NCBI GenBank assembly: GCA_019240125.1
Contig: JAFAYW010000012.1
Coordinates: 1-64,000 of the forward strand
Origin: Alphaproteobacteria bacterium
GTDB taxonomy: Bacteria > Pseudomonadota > Alphaproteobacteria > ATCC43930 > CGMCC-115725
Length of the DNA: 64,000 nucleotides
Reading direction: 5' to 3'
Shown here piece by piece: positions 18,836-27,810 of the stretch. Under the pieces are notes generated by a model. The model saw only the letters and a program-made list of their open reading frames with translations. It ran no database searches and had not been told where the DNA came from. The translations under genes and the position numbers were made by a program. Each line of letters begins with the position of its first letter. Position 1 is the first letter of the stretch.

Positions 18836-19696
18836 CTAATGCAGCGGCGATCCCTCGATCGTCACGCGGTGCATTAAGCGACGCTCACCATGGTAGTCAT
18901 TGAGCGCGAAATGCCAGGTCGAACGATTGTCCCACAGTGCCAGCGACCCTGCGCGCCAGCGAAAGCGGCAGGTAAACTCGGGCCGCACCGCATGCTGATA
19001 GAGGTAATCGAGCAGAGGCCGCGATTCCTCCACGGTCCAGCCCTCGAACCGAAGGGTGAACCCGGGATTGACGTAGAGAGCCTTGCAGCCGGTCTCCGGA
19101 TGGCTGATGACAACGGGATGGATTGCGTCCTGAGTTGCCAGCTCGGCATTACCGTGCCGGCCGGCCAGATCGCCGCGTTGCACCATCGCTTCGGCGCCGA
19201 ACACGTGCCGGCTCGAATGGCAGGCGCGCAGGCCCTCGAGGGTCTTTTTCAGGCCAACCGACAGCGCGTCATAAGCTGCATACATGCTGGCGAACAGCGT
19301 GTCGCCACCGGTAAGCGGCACCTGGCGCGCATACAGCATCGAGCCGAGTGCCGGCACCGTGTCATAGCTGTGATCGGTGTGCCACCCGCCGCCGATATTG
19401 CGCGTCTGCTCCGGCTCCTTGCGGACCTCGGCGATCATTGGATAGCCGGGAACTGCCGAGAAAAACCGATTGATATTGATCGGACCAAACCGCTCGGCGA
19501 CCCCGACATGTTGGTCGGGCGTCAGCTGCTGATCGCGGAAGAATATGACGCCGAACCGGCCGAACGCTTGCCGGATCTCGTCGAGCGTTTCGGCTTCGAT
19601 CGGCTGCGCCAGATCGACGCCGGCAATCTCCACACCGACATGGGGCGACAGCGGTTCGAGATGAATGCGGTTGAAGCGCGGCTCACGATCGCTCAT
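18836..19696 (-). CDS. TauD/TfdA-family Fe(II)/2-oxoglutarate dioxygenase
   Basis: 286 residues from the ATG at 19696. Visible marks are the N-terminal SPHVGVEIAGVDLAQPI, the HxD iron ligands in GGWHTDHSYDTVPALGSMLY, and the C-terminal part WDNRSTWHFALNDYHGERR containing the distal His. The 2-oxoglutarate-binding Arg is in MHRVTIEG. The family hydroxylates taurine, phenoxyacetates and other small substrates with loss of sulfite or a phenol; the substrate cannot be told here. It is cytosolic and stands alone between the GDSL gene and mutY, both on the same strand, with gaps of 40-90 bases. Confidence 0.9.
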   Translation of the reverse strand: MSDREPRFNRIHLEPLSPHVGVEIAGVDLAQPIEAETLDEIRQAFGRFGVIFFRDQQLTPDQHVGVAERFGPININRFFSAVPGYPMIAEVRKEPEQTRNIGGGWHTDHSYDTVPALGSMLYARQVPLTGGDTLFASMYAAYDALSVGLKKTLEGLRACHSSRHVFGAEAMVQRGDLAGRHGNAELATQDAIHPVVISHPETGCKALYVNPGFTLRFEGWTVEESRPLLDYLYQHAVRPEFTCRFRWRAGSLALWDNRSTWHFALNDYHGERRLMHRVTIEGSPLH

Positions 19697-19736
19697 GCGC
19701 CACTGTAAACGCGACCCGTCCAACCGCAAAGTGGCG

Positions 19737-20852
19737 TTAGGCGACGTTGTGGCCCGGACGAAGTTCGGCGAGGGCGTGCTTGACGATTTTCTTGGTCAGG
19801 GTTGGGAGTGCGTAATCCTTGAACTGAGCCGGAGTTGCCCAGATGCCATCGGGCGGATCCTCGATTATGCCGGCGAGCAGGGCCAGTTCGAGCCGGAAAT
19901 GGGTAAAGCCATGCTCAACTATTCCCGGCAGCACCTGCCATTCGACCGTGGCCGGCGCCGATACGAGGGCTTCCGCAATGGGCCACGGAATGTCGCGCCA
20001 TGCCGTTGACGGGAGTTCGATCATGCCGCCGAGCAGCCCCTTCTCGGGCCGCCGGCGCAGCAGAACGGCGCCATCCGGGCGGCTCAGCCAGAACGCGACG
20101 CCGTGCCGGAGCGGACGCTCGGGCTTTGCAGCTTGCGCCGGCAAGTCATCGGCGATGCCGAGGGCGCGCGCCGCGCAATCATCGCGCCACGGACACAGCA
20201 CACAGCGTGGTCGGCGGGGGGTGCAGATCGTCGCGCCGAGATCCATCATTGCTTGCGCGAAATCGCCGGCCCGCTGGTGCGGCACCAGCTCGGCGGCCAG
20301 TGCCCGCAGCCGCGGTTTGGCGGCCGGCAGCAGGGCGCGTTCGGCGAACAGGCGCGCGACAACACGTTCCACATTGCCATCCGCGGCGGCCACCGGCACA
20401 TCGAATGCGATCGCGGCGATTGCCGCAGCGGTGTAGTCGCCGACCCCAGGCAATGCCCGCAGCCCCGCGATATCCGCCGGAAATACGCCATTATGCATTG
20501 CCAGGATGGCGCGGGCACAGGCGTGCAGGTTGCGCGCCCGGGCGTAATAGCCGAGCCCCTGCCAGAGATGCAGTACCTCGTCGAGTGAAGCGTCGGCGAG
20601 CGCGCGGATGTCAGGCCACCGCGCCACGAATCGGTCAAAATAAGGGCCGACCGTCGCCACCGTCGTTTGCTGCAGCATGATTTCGCTAAGCCAGACACGG
20701 TACGGGTCCGCGCGCTTGCCTGGTGGCGCACGCCATGGCAAGTCGCGGCGATGCCGGTCATACCAGGCGAGCAGCGCGGCGGGCTCGGGCCGGGCTCGGG
20801 TCGGGTCGGCTGCGGGAGCGGCGGACAAACTGGGGGATCGGGTCGACACCAT
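19737..20852 (-). CDS. mutY: A/G-specific adenine glycosylase MutY
   Basis: Removes adenine mispaired with 8-oxoguanine. About 371 residues. The N-terminal HhH-GPD domain has LPWRAPPGKRADPYRVWLSE, IMLQQTTVATVGPYFDRF, the catalytic-Glu-containing SLDEVLHLWQGLGYYARARN and the HhH hairpin LPGVGDYTAAAIAA with the catalytic Asp in VAAADGNVERV. The 4Fe-4S loop is complete (CTPRRPRCVLCPWRDDC). The C-terminal NUDIX-like domain reads VLLRRRPEKGLLGGMIELP and EHGFTHFRLEL. I take the ATG at 20852. It overlaps head-to-head with the DUF721 start codon inside a shared CCATGG. Confidence 0.96.
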   Translation of the reverse strand: MVSTRSPSLSAAPAADPTRARPEPAALLAWYDRHRRDLPWRAPPGKRADPYRVWLSEIMLQQTTVATVGPYFDRFVARWPDIRALADASLDEVLHLWQGLGYYARARNLHACARAILAMHNGVFPADIAGLRALPGVGDYTAAAIAAIAFDVPVAAADGNVERVVARLFAERALLPAAKPRLRALAAELVPHQRAGDFAQAMMDLGATICTPRRPRCVLCPWRDDCAARALGIADDLPAQAAKPERPLRHGVAFWLSRPDGAVLLRRRPEKGLLGGMIELPSTAWRDIPWPIAEALVSAPATVEWQVLPGIVEHGFTHFRLELALLAGIIEDPPDGIWATPAQFKDYALPTLTKKIVKHALAELRPGHNVA

Positions 20853-21420
20853 GGCACGACGTAACACGGAAAGGGGTAACACTGATCAAAGCAGCGGCAA
20901 GGTAGCTGCCGCACCCGATCAGCGCGAGCGCGACGCCGATCCCCGCTTACCCTCCCGGTTCTCCGGTTTCCGCGCGCTCGGTGATTCCACAACGCGAATC
21001 GCCGGACCCATCGCGGCCAAGCATGGCGGCGGCGTATTGGCGCGGCTCAAGGCGGAGTGGACCGCCATCCTCGGGCCGGAACTCGCGGGCTTCGCCTGGC
21101 CCGAGGCCCTCGGCCGCGACGGCGCGCTGAAATTGCGCTGTGCGCCGGGATTCGCGCTCGACCTGCAACATTGCACGCCGATGGTCGTGCAGCGGATCAA
21201 CCTGTTCTTCGGCCGCGCTGCGGTGACCCGCATCGCCATCGTCCAGGGCCCGTTGCCGCTGGCGGCGCCACGGCTTCCGGCAGCGCCGCTGCCGTCGCTA
21301 TCTACCGCGGCGCGGCAGGAGGTGCAAAGGCAGGTCGCGGCGGTGGATCACGCGGAATTGCGCGAGGCGCTGGACCGTTTCGGCCAATCGCTCCTGGCCA
21401 CCGGAGCGCGGCGGGAGTAA
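20851..21420 (+). CDS. DUF721 domain protein
   Basis: 189 residues. The DUF721 domain is clear: ITRIAGPIAAKHG-like lead-in, then LARLKAEWTAILGPELAGFA, the KLRCAPGFALDLQH strand pair and MVVQRINLFFGRAAVTRIAI. The N-terminal 40 residues are charged and low-complexity. DUF721 proteins include DciA, a helicase-loading replication factor in many bacteria, but whether this copy has that role is not known. The frame runs upstream into mutY; the ATG at 20851 shares its bases with the mutY start. It leads the alphaproteobacterial DUF721-dsbA-smc block. The stop codon region is tandemly duplicated. Confidence 0.82.
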   Translation: MARRNTERGNTDQSSGKVAAAPDQRERDADPRLPSRFSGFRALGDSTTRIAGPIAAKHGGGVLARLKAEWTAILGPELAGFAWPEALGRDGALKLRCAPGFALDLQHCTPMVVQRINLFFGRAAVTRIAIVQGPLPLAAPRLPAAPLPSLSTAARQEVQRQVAAVDHAELREALDRFGQSLLATGARRE

Positions 21421-21437
21421 CCGCGGCGGGAGTAACC
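21408..21437. repeat. Two-copy 15-bp tandem repeat at a stop codon
   Basis: The unit gcggcgggagtaacc occurs twice in direct succession (21408-21422 and 21423-21437). The first copy carries the last codons and the TAA of the DUF721 gene, the second repeats them after the stop. It looks like a recent slippage duplication without effect on the protein. Confidence 0.75.
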
Positions 21438-21494
21438 GTTGCCCTCAACACCTAAACGAATTAGCATCAACATCTAGTAGTGAGGAACACCCCG

Positions 21495-22130
21495 ATGCGG
21501 GAAATCTGGTTTGCAACGCTGTTTATGCTAGCCGTTTCCGGGACTGTCCCGGCGTATGCGCAGCCGGCGAAACCCGATGCCGAGACGACCAAAAGCCTGC
21601 TCGCGATCAACGATCAGGACCGGGTGCTGGGCAAGAGCGACGCGCCGATCACCATTGTTGAATACGCCTCGCTGACCTGCCCGCATTGCGCGCATTTTGA
21701 GGCGACCGTGTTGCCCGATCTCAAAAAGAACTGGATCGATACCGGCAAGGTAAAGCTGGTGATGCGCGACTTTCCGCTCGACCAACTGGCGATGAAGGCC
21801 GAGATGCTGGCGCGCTGCGTGCCGGCCGACCGCTTCTATCCGTTGACCGAGTCGCTATTCGCGACGCAGCAGAATTGGGTCGTCGCCAATAATCCGGATG
21901 GGGCGTTGCAGAAGCAGGCGCTGTTTGCCGGCGTCGGCAAGAAAGAGTTTGACGCCTGCATGGCCAACAAGGGGGTTGAGGATCAGGTCGCGCAAAGCCG
22001 ACTGACGGCCTCCAAGCAGCTCGGTGTCGATTCGACCCCGACCTTTTTCATCAATGGCCAGAAATTCACCGGCGAACCGACCATCGAGGCATTCACCCAA
22101 TTGCTCAACGGGCTCGCCGCGAAATCATGA
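21495..22130 (+). CDS. DsbA-family periplasmic thiol-disulfide protein
   Basis: About 211 residues. A signal peptide (MREIWFATLFMLAVSGTVPA, cleaved after YAQ) leads to a thioredoxin-fold/DsbA domain. The active site is CPHC in VEYASLTCPHCAHFEATVLP, and the cis-Pro loop is STPTFFINGQKF. This type (BdbD/DsbA-like, often called DsbD-linked or 27 kDa) forms or moves disulfides in periplasmic proteins. The ATG at 21495 follows a GAGG site; a GTG at 21480 is possible but less likely. It lies 25 bases before smc and is probably cotranscribed with it, as in many alphaproteobacteria. It gives a normal Cys comparison for the TGA-containing DsbA/FrnE gene at 61461. Confidence 0.93.
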   Translation: MREIWFATLFMLAVSGTVPAYAQPAKPDAETTKSLLAINDQDRVLGKSDAPITIVEYASLTCPHCAHFEATVLPDLKKNWIDTGKVKLVMRDFPLDQLAMKAEMLARCVPADRFYPLTESLFATQQNWVVANNPDGALQKQALFAGVGKKEFDACMANKGVEDQVAQSRLTASKQLGVDSTPTFFINGQKFTGEPTIEAFTQLLNGLAAKS

Positions 22131-22154
22131 TCGCGCGTGGTTGATGGGGGATTG

Positions 22155-25100
22155 ATGGAGGTCGAGCGGCTTCGTCTCGCGGGGTTCAAATCCTTTGTCG
22201 ACCCGACTGAACTGGCGATCGAGCCAGGGCTGACCGGTATCGTCGGTCCCAATGGATGTGGCAAATCCAATCTCGTCGAGGCGCTGCGCTGGGTGATGGG
22301 CGAAGGCTCCGCCAAGCGCTTGCGCGGCGGCGAGATGGACGACGTCATCTTCGCCGGCTCAGGCGGCCGCCCTGCACGCAATCTCGCCGAGGTCGCGCTG
22401 ACCATCAACAATGCAAGCCGCGACACCCCATTCGTGCATAACGACAGCCCGGTGCTGGAGGTGTCGCGGCGGCTCAACCGCGGCAGCGGCTCCTCGTATC
22501 GCGTCAATGGCCGCGAGGTTCGGGCGCGAGATGTGCAGTTGCTGTTCGCCGACGCGGCGACGGGGCCGCATTCCGCCGCCATCGTCGGCCAGGGCCGCAT
22601 CGGCGCACTGATCGGCGCGAAGCCGGGCGAGCGGCGCATGCTGCTCGACGAGGCTGCCGGCACCGCGGGATTGCACGCGCGCCGTCACGAGGCCGAGCTG
22701 AAATTGCGGGCGGCAGAGGACAATCTGGCGCGACTCGACGATGTCGTCATCACATTGACCGCGCAGATCGACGCGCTGAAGAAGCAGGCGCGGCAGGCGC
22801 AGCGCTATCGCCGCCTCGGCGAACAGATTCGCCGGGTCGAAGCGCATCTGATGCACGCGCGCTGGCGCGGCGCCGCCGTTGAAGCGGCGGCGCTGGCGGC
22901 TGATTCGCGTGCCGCCGAGCGCCAGCTCGCCACTGCTACTGAAGCCGCGCTAGCGCGCGATCGTGAGCGCGCCGAGGCCGATGCCGCGGTGCCACCGCTG
23001 CGCCTAGCACAGGCGGCCACGGCCGCGGCGGTGCAGCGTATCGCGCATGCCCGCCAGATGCTGGAGCAGGAACGGGAACGGGTCGCTGCCGCGCGCGGCG
23101 AGGCAGAGCGGCGGCTGGCGCAAGTCGCCGGCGATCTCGGGCGCGAAGCCAGCCACATCGCCGAAGCCGACGCCGCCACCTTGCGGCTGACCGAAGAAGC
23201 AACGGCCTTGCGGCAGTACGCGGCCGATGAAGCCACCGCCAGAACCGAGGCTGAGGGCGTGGTGCGGGCGGCCTCCGCCGATTTGACCAGGGCCGAGACC
23301 GGTCTGCAGCAGATGACGGAGGCGTCGGCCGCAGGCGACGCCAAGCGAGTGGCGGCCGATCGCCTGCGCCGCGATCTCGGCGAGCGGCTGGCTCTGTTGC
23401 GGGCTCGGCTCGCTGAGGCGCGGCGACAGCACGATGCGCTGCAAGGCGGCCTTGTGTCAGCGGAAGATGTTGCCGCCGCCACCGCGGCCGTCGCCGATGC
23501 CAGCGCCGCACTCGACACGGCTAGGGTCGCCGCGACAGCGGCGGCCGAGACGTCGCAGGCGGCGCAACAGCGTGACGCCGCCGCAGCAGACGCGGCGCGC
23601 GAGGCGGAACGCGTGCTCGCCCGATTGCGGGCCGAGGCCGAAGCCTTGACCCGCGTCCTGGCGCCAGCAGCCAAAACGGGGGCAACGGGACCATCGCTCG
23701 TCTCGCAATTGCAGGTGACGCCCGGTTTCGAGGCGGCGACCGCGGCTCTGCTGGACGGCGAGATGGGTGCGTCGCTGATCGATCGCGTCCCCGACGATAC
23801 TCGCGGGAAAGGCGGGGGCGGGTGGCGCGATCTGCCGCCGCTGGAGGCTGTGGTGCTGCCCGACGGCGTGCTGCCGCTTGCCGCGTCGGTCGCGGCGCCC
23901 GCGGCGCTCGCCCGCCGCCTGGCGCATACTGGCTGGGTCGAGGCTCCCGAAGATGGCTGGCGGCTGCAACCCCGACTGGCTGCGGGACAGAGCCTGGTAG
24001 ATCGCGATGGCCGCTTGTGGCGCTGGGACGGGTTTGTGCGCCTCAGTCCTGGCTCGGCGGCCGCGGCCGAACAGCTGCGCCAGCGCAATCGCCTCGCCAC
24101 GCTGAGTGGCGAGGTCGCCGCTGCCGCCGAGGCAGCCGGAGCGGCGGGAGACGCGGCAGGCAGCGCGCGAGCCGCGCGCGATGCCGCGGCCAATGCCGAG
24201 CGCGCGGCGGTGGCGGCCCTGCGCGCCGGCGAGGAGCTTCTGTCGCGGGCGCGGGCCGGCGAGGCCGATTTGATCCGGCGAAGCGCCGCCGCCGAGGCGC
24301 GCATCGGCGCCGCCAACGAGACGATCCTGGCGCTAACCGGAGAGGCCGTTGAACTGGAGGCGCGAACCGGCGAAGCAGAGCGCGCCTTCGTCAGCCTCCC
24401 CGATCCGTCATTGACACGCAGCGCGCTGGAAGCGGCGCGGGCACAGACAGCGGCGTCGCGGCGCCGCGACGGCGAGGCCCGCGCTACGCTCGACCGGCTG
24501 GCGCGCGAGGCCGCGGCACGGCAGCAGCGGCTGTCCTCGATCGATCTTGAGCAGGCGGCGTGGCGTAAGAGGCGCCACGGCGCCGCCGAACAACATCAGG
24601 TATTGGCTGAACGCCGCGAAGGATTATCGGGCGAGATCGCGGCGCTGGCCGAGCGGCCGGCCGCGATTGCCTCGGAAGCCGCCGCGCTTGATGAGGCGGC
24701 AGCGACCGCGGCCGTCGAGTTGCGCCGCAGCGAAGACGCGTTGGTGGTCTCTGAGACCCGGCTGCGCCAAGCGACCGACGAGGCGCGTCAGGCGGATGCC
24801 GCCGTCGCCGAGGCGCGCGAGCACCGCGCCCGGGTCGAGGCGCGTCGCGAAGCTGCCGACGAGACCCTCGAACGGTTGCGGGAAGAGATCCGCGACCGCC
24901 TCGACGTGGCGCCGGAGCAACTTGGAGCGGCGTTGGCCGCGAGCGACGAGGAGACGCCGCCTGACGCCGACGCAGAGGAATTGTCCGGGCGGCTCGACCG
25001 CTTATTGCGCGAGCGTGACGGCATGGGGCCGGTCAACTTGCTGGCCGAACAGGAATCCTCCGAGGTGACTGAGCGGCTGGCCGGGCTGCAACACGAGCGC

Positions 25101-25652
25101 GCCGACCTCGTCGCGGCGATCGCCCGGCTGCGGCGGGGAATCGCGACGCTGAACCAGGAGGGCCGGCGGCGTCTGCTGGCTGCCTTCGATCAGCTCAACG
25201 GGCATTTCGGCGAGTTGTTCAGCCGGTTGTTCGGGGGCGGCAGGGCCGAGCTCGCCTGGGCTGAAGGGATGGACGACCCGCTCGAATCCGGCCTCGATAT
25301 TCTGGCGAGCCCCCCGGGAAAGCGGCTGCAAACCCTGTCGCTGCTGTCGGGTGGAGAGCAGGCGCTGACCGCGCTGGCGCTGATCTTCTCGGTCTTCCAG
25401 ACCAATCCAGCGCCGGTGTGCGTGCTGGACGAGGTTGATGCGCCGCTCGACGATTCGAACGTCGACGGGTTCTGCCGCCTGGTCGCGGACATCGCCGACA
25501 CTACGGGCACCCGCTTTCTGCTGATCACGCATCATCGCGTCACGATGGCGCGGATGGACCGCCTGTTTGGCGTTACGATGGCCGAACGCGGCGTCTCGCA
25601 GCTGGTTTCTGTCGATCTCGCGCGCGCCGCCGAGTTGCGGCAAACCGCCTGA
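22155..25652 (+). CDS. smc: Chromosome segregation ATPase SMC
   Basis: About 1165 residues, the usual size. The N-terminal ATPase half has RLAGFKSFVDPTELAI and Walker A VGPNGCGKSNLVEALRWVMG. Long Ala/Arg/Glu-rich coiled coils flank a hinge at roughly residues 500-650 (LVSQLQVTPGFEAATAALLD). The C-terminal half has signature LLSGGEQALTALALIF and Walker B CVLDEVDAPLDDSNV, then FLLITHHRVTMARMD. It forms ring-shaped condensin complexes with ScpA and ScpB that organise and segregate the chromosome. The ATG at 22155 is taken; the frame is open from a GTG at 22137. It is the third gene of DUF721-dsbA-smc, and the atp operon promoter lies downstream. Confidence 0.96.
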   Translation: MEVERLRLAGFKSFVDPTELAIEPGLTGIVGPNGCGKSNLVEALRWVMGEGSAKRLRGGEMDDVIFAGSGGRPARNLAEVALTINNASRDTPFVHNDSPVLEVSRRLNRGSGSSYRVNGREVRARDVQLLFADAATGPHSAAIVGQGRIGALIGAKPGERRMLLDEAAGTAGLHARRHEAELKLRAAEDNLARLDDVVITLTAQIDALKKQARQAQRYRRLGEQIRRVEAHLMHARWRGAAVEAAALAADSRAAERQLATATEAALARDRERAEADAAVPPLRLAQAATAAAVQRIAHARQMLEQERERVAAARGEAERRLAQVAGDLGREASHIAEADAATLRLTEEATALRQYAADEATARTEAEGVVRAASADLTRAETGLQQMTEASAAGDAKRVAADRLRRDLGERLALLRARLAEARRQHDALQGGLVSAEDVAAATAAVADASAALDTARVAATAAAETSQAAQQRDAAAADAAREAERVLARLRAEAEALTRVLAPAAKTGATGPSLVSQLQVTPGFEAATAALLDGEMGASLIDRVPDDTRGKGGGGWRDLPPLEAVVLPDGVLPLAASVAAPAALARRLAHTGWVEAPEDGWRLQPRLAAGQSLVDRDGRLWRWDGFVRLSPGSAAAAEQLRQRNRLATLSGEVAAAAEAAGAAGDAAGSARAARDAAANAERAAVAALRAGEELLSRARAGEADLIRRSAAAEARIGAANETILALTGEAVELEARTGEAERAFVSLPDPSLTRSALEAARAQTAASRRRDGEARATLDRLAREAAARQQRLSSIDLEQAAWRKRRHGAAEQHQVLAERREGLSGEIAALAERPAAIASEAAALDEAAATAAVELRRSEDALVVSETRLRQATDEARQADAAVAEAREHRARVEARREAADETLERLREEIRDRLDVAPEQLGAALAASDEETPPDADAEELSGRLDRLLRERDGMGPVNLLAEQESSEVTERLAGLQHERADLVAAIARLRRGIATLNQEGRRRLLAAFDQLNGHFGELFSRLFGGGRAELAWAEGMDDPLESGLDILASPPGKRLQTLSLLSGGEQALTALALIFSVFQTNPAPVCVLDEVDAPLDDSNVDGFCRLVADIADTTGTRFLLITHHRVTMARMDRLFGVTMAERGVSQLVSVDLARAAELRQTA

Positions 25653-25813
25653 TCATATTGAGCGTCACGGAGCCGCAGGCGACGCGGCGATCTCTACCGT
25701 ATAGCCCCCCGGCACGGGATTGCTCCGCTCGCCCCGATGACGGTTGTTTGGCCATTGGCTGTTGGGCGAAAAACCAGGAAATTGCGCGGAAAGGGACAAA
25801 GCCGGCCGTCTGG

Positions 25814-25842
25814 TTGACATCGGCGGGATGCCTGACTATTTT
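25814..25842 (+). promoter_or_regulatory. Strong candidate promoter of the F0 ATP synthase operon
   Basis: TTGACA (25814-25819), a 17-base spacer, then TATTTT (25837-25842). The -35 element is perfect, the spacing is optimal and the -10 matches at four of six positions. It lies in the 245-base gap between smc and atpI and would start transcription about 50 bases before the atpI ATG. Confidence 0.65.
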
Positions 25843-25897
25843 GCGCGCCGTTCGGGCCGACACCGGCCGGAAGCAGGCTGATATTGGTTGCGCTCTG

Positions 25898-26272
25898 ATG
25901 AGCGATGGCGGGCCGCCAGATCGTCTCGCGCGATTGAACGCGGAGTTGAATAGGGCGGCGCAGACGGAGCGCGGCAGCAGGAAAACCGTGTCGGCCTCCA
26001 ACGACCCCGCTTTGCAACAAGGCGCGGGTCTTGGGATGCGTATCGGCATCGAGCTGGTGGTGTCGGTGATTGTGGCGACGGGGTTGGGCTGGGCCTTTGA
26101 TAAATGGCTCGGCACGCGTCCCTGGGGGATGATCGTATTGTTCTTCCTCGGCGTTGCGGCGGGCATGGTGAATGTCTACCGGGCGGTAACGGGCGTGAAG
26201 ATGGCGGTCGGCTTTCGCCGGCTCGATGAGGCGAGCGCGCCAAAGGCGCAGGACTGGGACGACGAGGAATAA
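25898..26272 (+). CDS. atpI: AtpI-like F0F1 ATP synthase assembly protein
   Basis: 124 residues. A charged N-terminus (PPDRLARLNAELNRAAQTER) precedes two membrane helices (MRIGIELVVSVIVATGLGWA and WGMIVLFFLGVAAGMVNVYR) joined by the FDKWLGTRPW loop typical of AtpI/DUF-AtpZ proteins. An acidic tail ends the protein. AtpI helps c-ring assembly or magnesium uptake and is not part of the final enzyme. The frame is open for 80 codons upstream, but those residues are atypical and lie across the promoter; the ATG at 25898 is right. It is first of five F0 genes, 3 bases before atpB. Confidence 0.9.
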   Translation: MSDGGPPDRLARLNAELNRAAQTERGSRKTVSASNDPALQQGAGLGMRIGIELVVSVIVATGLGWAFDKWLGTRPWGMIVLFFLGVAAGMVNVYRAVTGVKMAVGFRRLDEASAPKAQDWDDEE

Positions 26273-26275
26273 GCG

Positions 26276-27007
26276 TTGGCGATAGAGATCAAGCCACTCG
26301 AACAGTTCACGATCGAGCGCATCGTGCCGCTTCATATCGGCGGCCTCGATGTGTCGTTCACCAACTCGGCGCTGTTCATGACAATCGCCGTCTTGGTGAT
26401 CACGCTGTTGACGGTCGTCGCGACCCGCCGCGCCGCACTGGTGCCCGGACGCCTGCAATCACTGGCCGAGTTGAGCTACGAATTTGTCGCGGACATGGTG
26501 GACACCAACGCGGGGCACGGTGCCGAGCCGTTCTTCCCGTTTATCTTCACCCTGTTCATGTTCATCCTGGTCAGCAACCTGCTGGGCCTGATCCCCTACA
26601 GCTTCACGGTGACCAGCCACATCATCGTGACCTTCGCTCTGGCGCTGCTGGTGTTTGTCGGGGTGACGATCGTCGGCCTGGCCAAGCACGGCACCCATTT
26701 CTTCCGCCTGTTCGTGCCCTCGGGCGTGCCGGCGGTGCTGCTGCTGCTGCTGGTGCCGATCGAGTTGCTGTCCTACTTCATCCGGCCATTCACCCTGTCG
26801 ATCCGGCTGTTCGCCAACATGCTCGCCGGCCACACGATGCTGGCGATATTCGGCGGGTTCGCGGCCAGCATCGGCTTTCTCGCGATTTTCCCGCTGAGTA
26901 TCAACATTCTGCTGGTCGGCCTCGAATTACTGGTTGCCGCGCTGCAGGCCTATGTCTTCGCCATCCTGACCTGTCTTTATCTGCGCGACGCCCTGCATCT
27001 GCACTGA
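26276..27007 (+). CDS. atpB: F0F1 ATP synthase subunit a
   Basis: 243 residues, integral inner-membrane subunit that forms the proton half-channels beside the c-ring. The essential stator Arg is in [17 protein letters not shown], and the [20 protein letters not shown] and [20 protein letters not shown] helices are typical of alphaproteobacterial AtpB. The start is TTG, 3 bases after the atpI stop, so translation is probably coupled. Cotranscribed with atpI, atpE and both b-type genes; the F1 genes are not in this window, as expected where F0 and F1 operons are separate. Confidence 0.97.
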   Translation: MAIEIKPLEQFTIERIVPLHIGGLDVSFTNSALFMTIAVLVITLLTVVATRRAALVPGRLQSLAELSYEFVADMVDTNAGHGAEPFFPFIFTLFMFILVSNLLGLIPYSFTVTSHIIVTFALALLVFVGVTIVGLAKHGTHFFRLFVPSGVPAVLLLLLVPIELLSYFIRPFTLSIRLFANMLAGHTMLAIFGGFAASIGFLAIFPLSINILLVGLELLVAALQAYVFAILTCLYLRDALHLH

Positions 27008-27062
27008 CCCGGCGGTAGGGCCCATTCTCTCCATCTCAGCTCTCGCAACAAGGAATACCCAC

Positions 27063-27290
27063 ATGGATCTAGCCTCCGCCAAGATGATCGGCGCCGGTCT
27101 TGCCTGCATCGCGCTGGTTGGCGCTGGTGTCGGCATTGGCAATGTCTTCGCCTCGCTGATCGCTTCCGTCGCGCGCAATCCGGCCGCCCAGCCGCAGGTC
27201 CAGCCCTTCGCCTTCCTCGGTTTCGCGCTGGCTGAAGCGACGGGGCTGTTCGGGCTGGCGATCGCGTTCCTGATCCTGTTTGTATTCTAG
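27063..27290 (+). CDS. atpE: F0F1 ATP synthase subunit c
   Basis: 75 residues, a two-helix hairpin that oligomerises into the proton-driven ring. Helix 1 is the glycine-rich [20 protein letters not shown], the polar loop is [12 protein letters not shown], and helix 2 carries the proton-binding Glu in [19 protein letters not shown]. The carboxylate is in helix 2 and the sodium-type Q/E pair is not evident, so a proton-driven ring is expected. A ribosome binding site (AAGGAA) precedes the ATG. The 55-base gap after atpB is the longest in the operon. Confidence 0.97.
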   Translation: MDLASAKMIGAGLACIALVGAGVGIGNVFASLIASVARNPAAQPQVQPFAFLGFALAEATGLFGLAIAFLILFVF

Positions 27291-27315
27291 GCGGGTAGGC
27301 TCGGAGGACCGCGCC

Positions 27316-27810
27316 ATGCCGCAACTCGACATCTCGACCTTTGCGCCGCAGATCTTCTGGCTGGTGATCTGGTTCGGCATTCTCTACGTGATCATGTCAA
27401 AGGTCGCGTTGCCGCGCATGGCAGTCGCCATCGACGGCCGCAAACGCCAGCGCGAAGGCGATCTGGCGCGGGCCGTCCAGCTGAAGGCCGAGGCCGAGGC
27501 GGCGCATGCCGCGTTCCAACGCACCATGGCCGAGGCGCGCGCCGAGGCGCAGGCCATACTGAAGCAAGCCTCTGATCGCATGGCGACGGAGGCGGGCGAA
27601 CGGCAACATGTACTGGCCGGCCAACTTACCCAAAAGATCGAGGAGGCCGAGCGGCGCATCGCGGCCAGCAAGAGCCAGGCGCTCGCCGACATGCGCGGCG
27701 TTGCGGTCGATGTAGGCCGGGCCGTGGTCGAGAAACTGACCGGTACACCGCCCGATGACCACCGCCTCGGTGCCGTCGTCGATGGCCTTCTGGCACGACA
27801 GGTTCACTGA
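27316..27810 (+). CDS. atpG: F0F1 ATP synthase subunit b'
   Basis: 164 residues from the ATG at 27316, which has GGAGG 8-12 bases upstream. One N-terminal membrane helix (PQIFWLVIWFGILYVIM) is followed by a long Ala/Glu/Arg coiled coil. The SKVALPRMAVAIDGRKRQ junction is typical of the b' form (often named atpF' or atpG in this group). Together with the b subunit it makes the heterodimeric peripheral stalk found in alphaproteobacteria and photosynthetic organisms. The stop codon overlaps the ATG of the next gene in TGATG, indicating translational coupling. Confidence 0.93.
   Translation: MPQLDISTFAPQIFWLVIWFGILYVIMSKVALPRMAVAIDGRKRQREGDLARAVQLKAEAEAAHAAFQRTMAEARAEAQAILKQASDRMATEAGERQHVLAGQLTQKIEEAERRIAASKSQALADMRGVAVDVGRAVVEKLTGTPPDDHRLGAVVDGLLARQVH

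Noticed and set aside
22805-24316. 503-codon open frame on the minus strand inside smc
   Set aside because: Antisense to SMC coiled coils; an Ala/Arg/Ser-rich low-complexity translation typical of a shadow frame.
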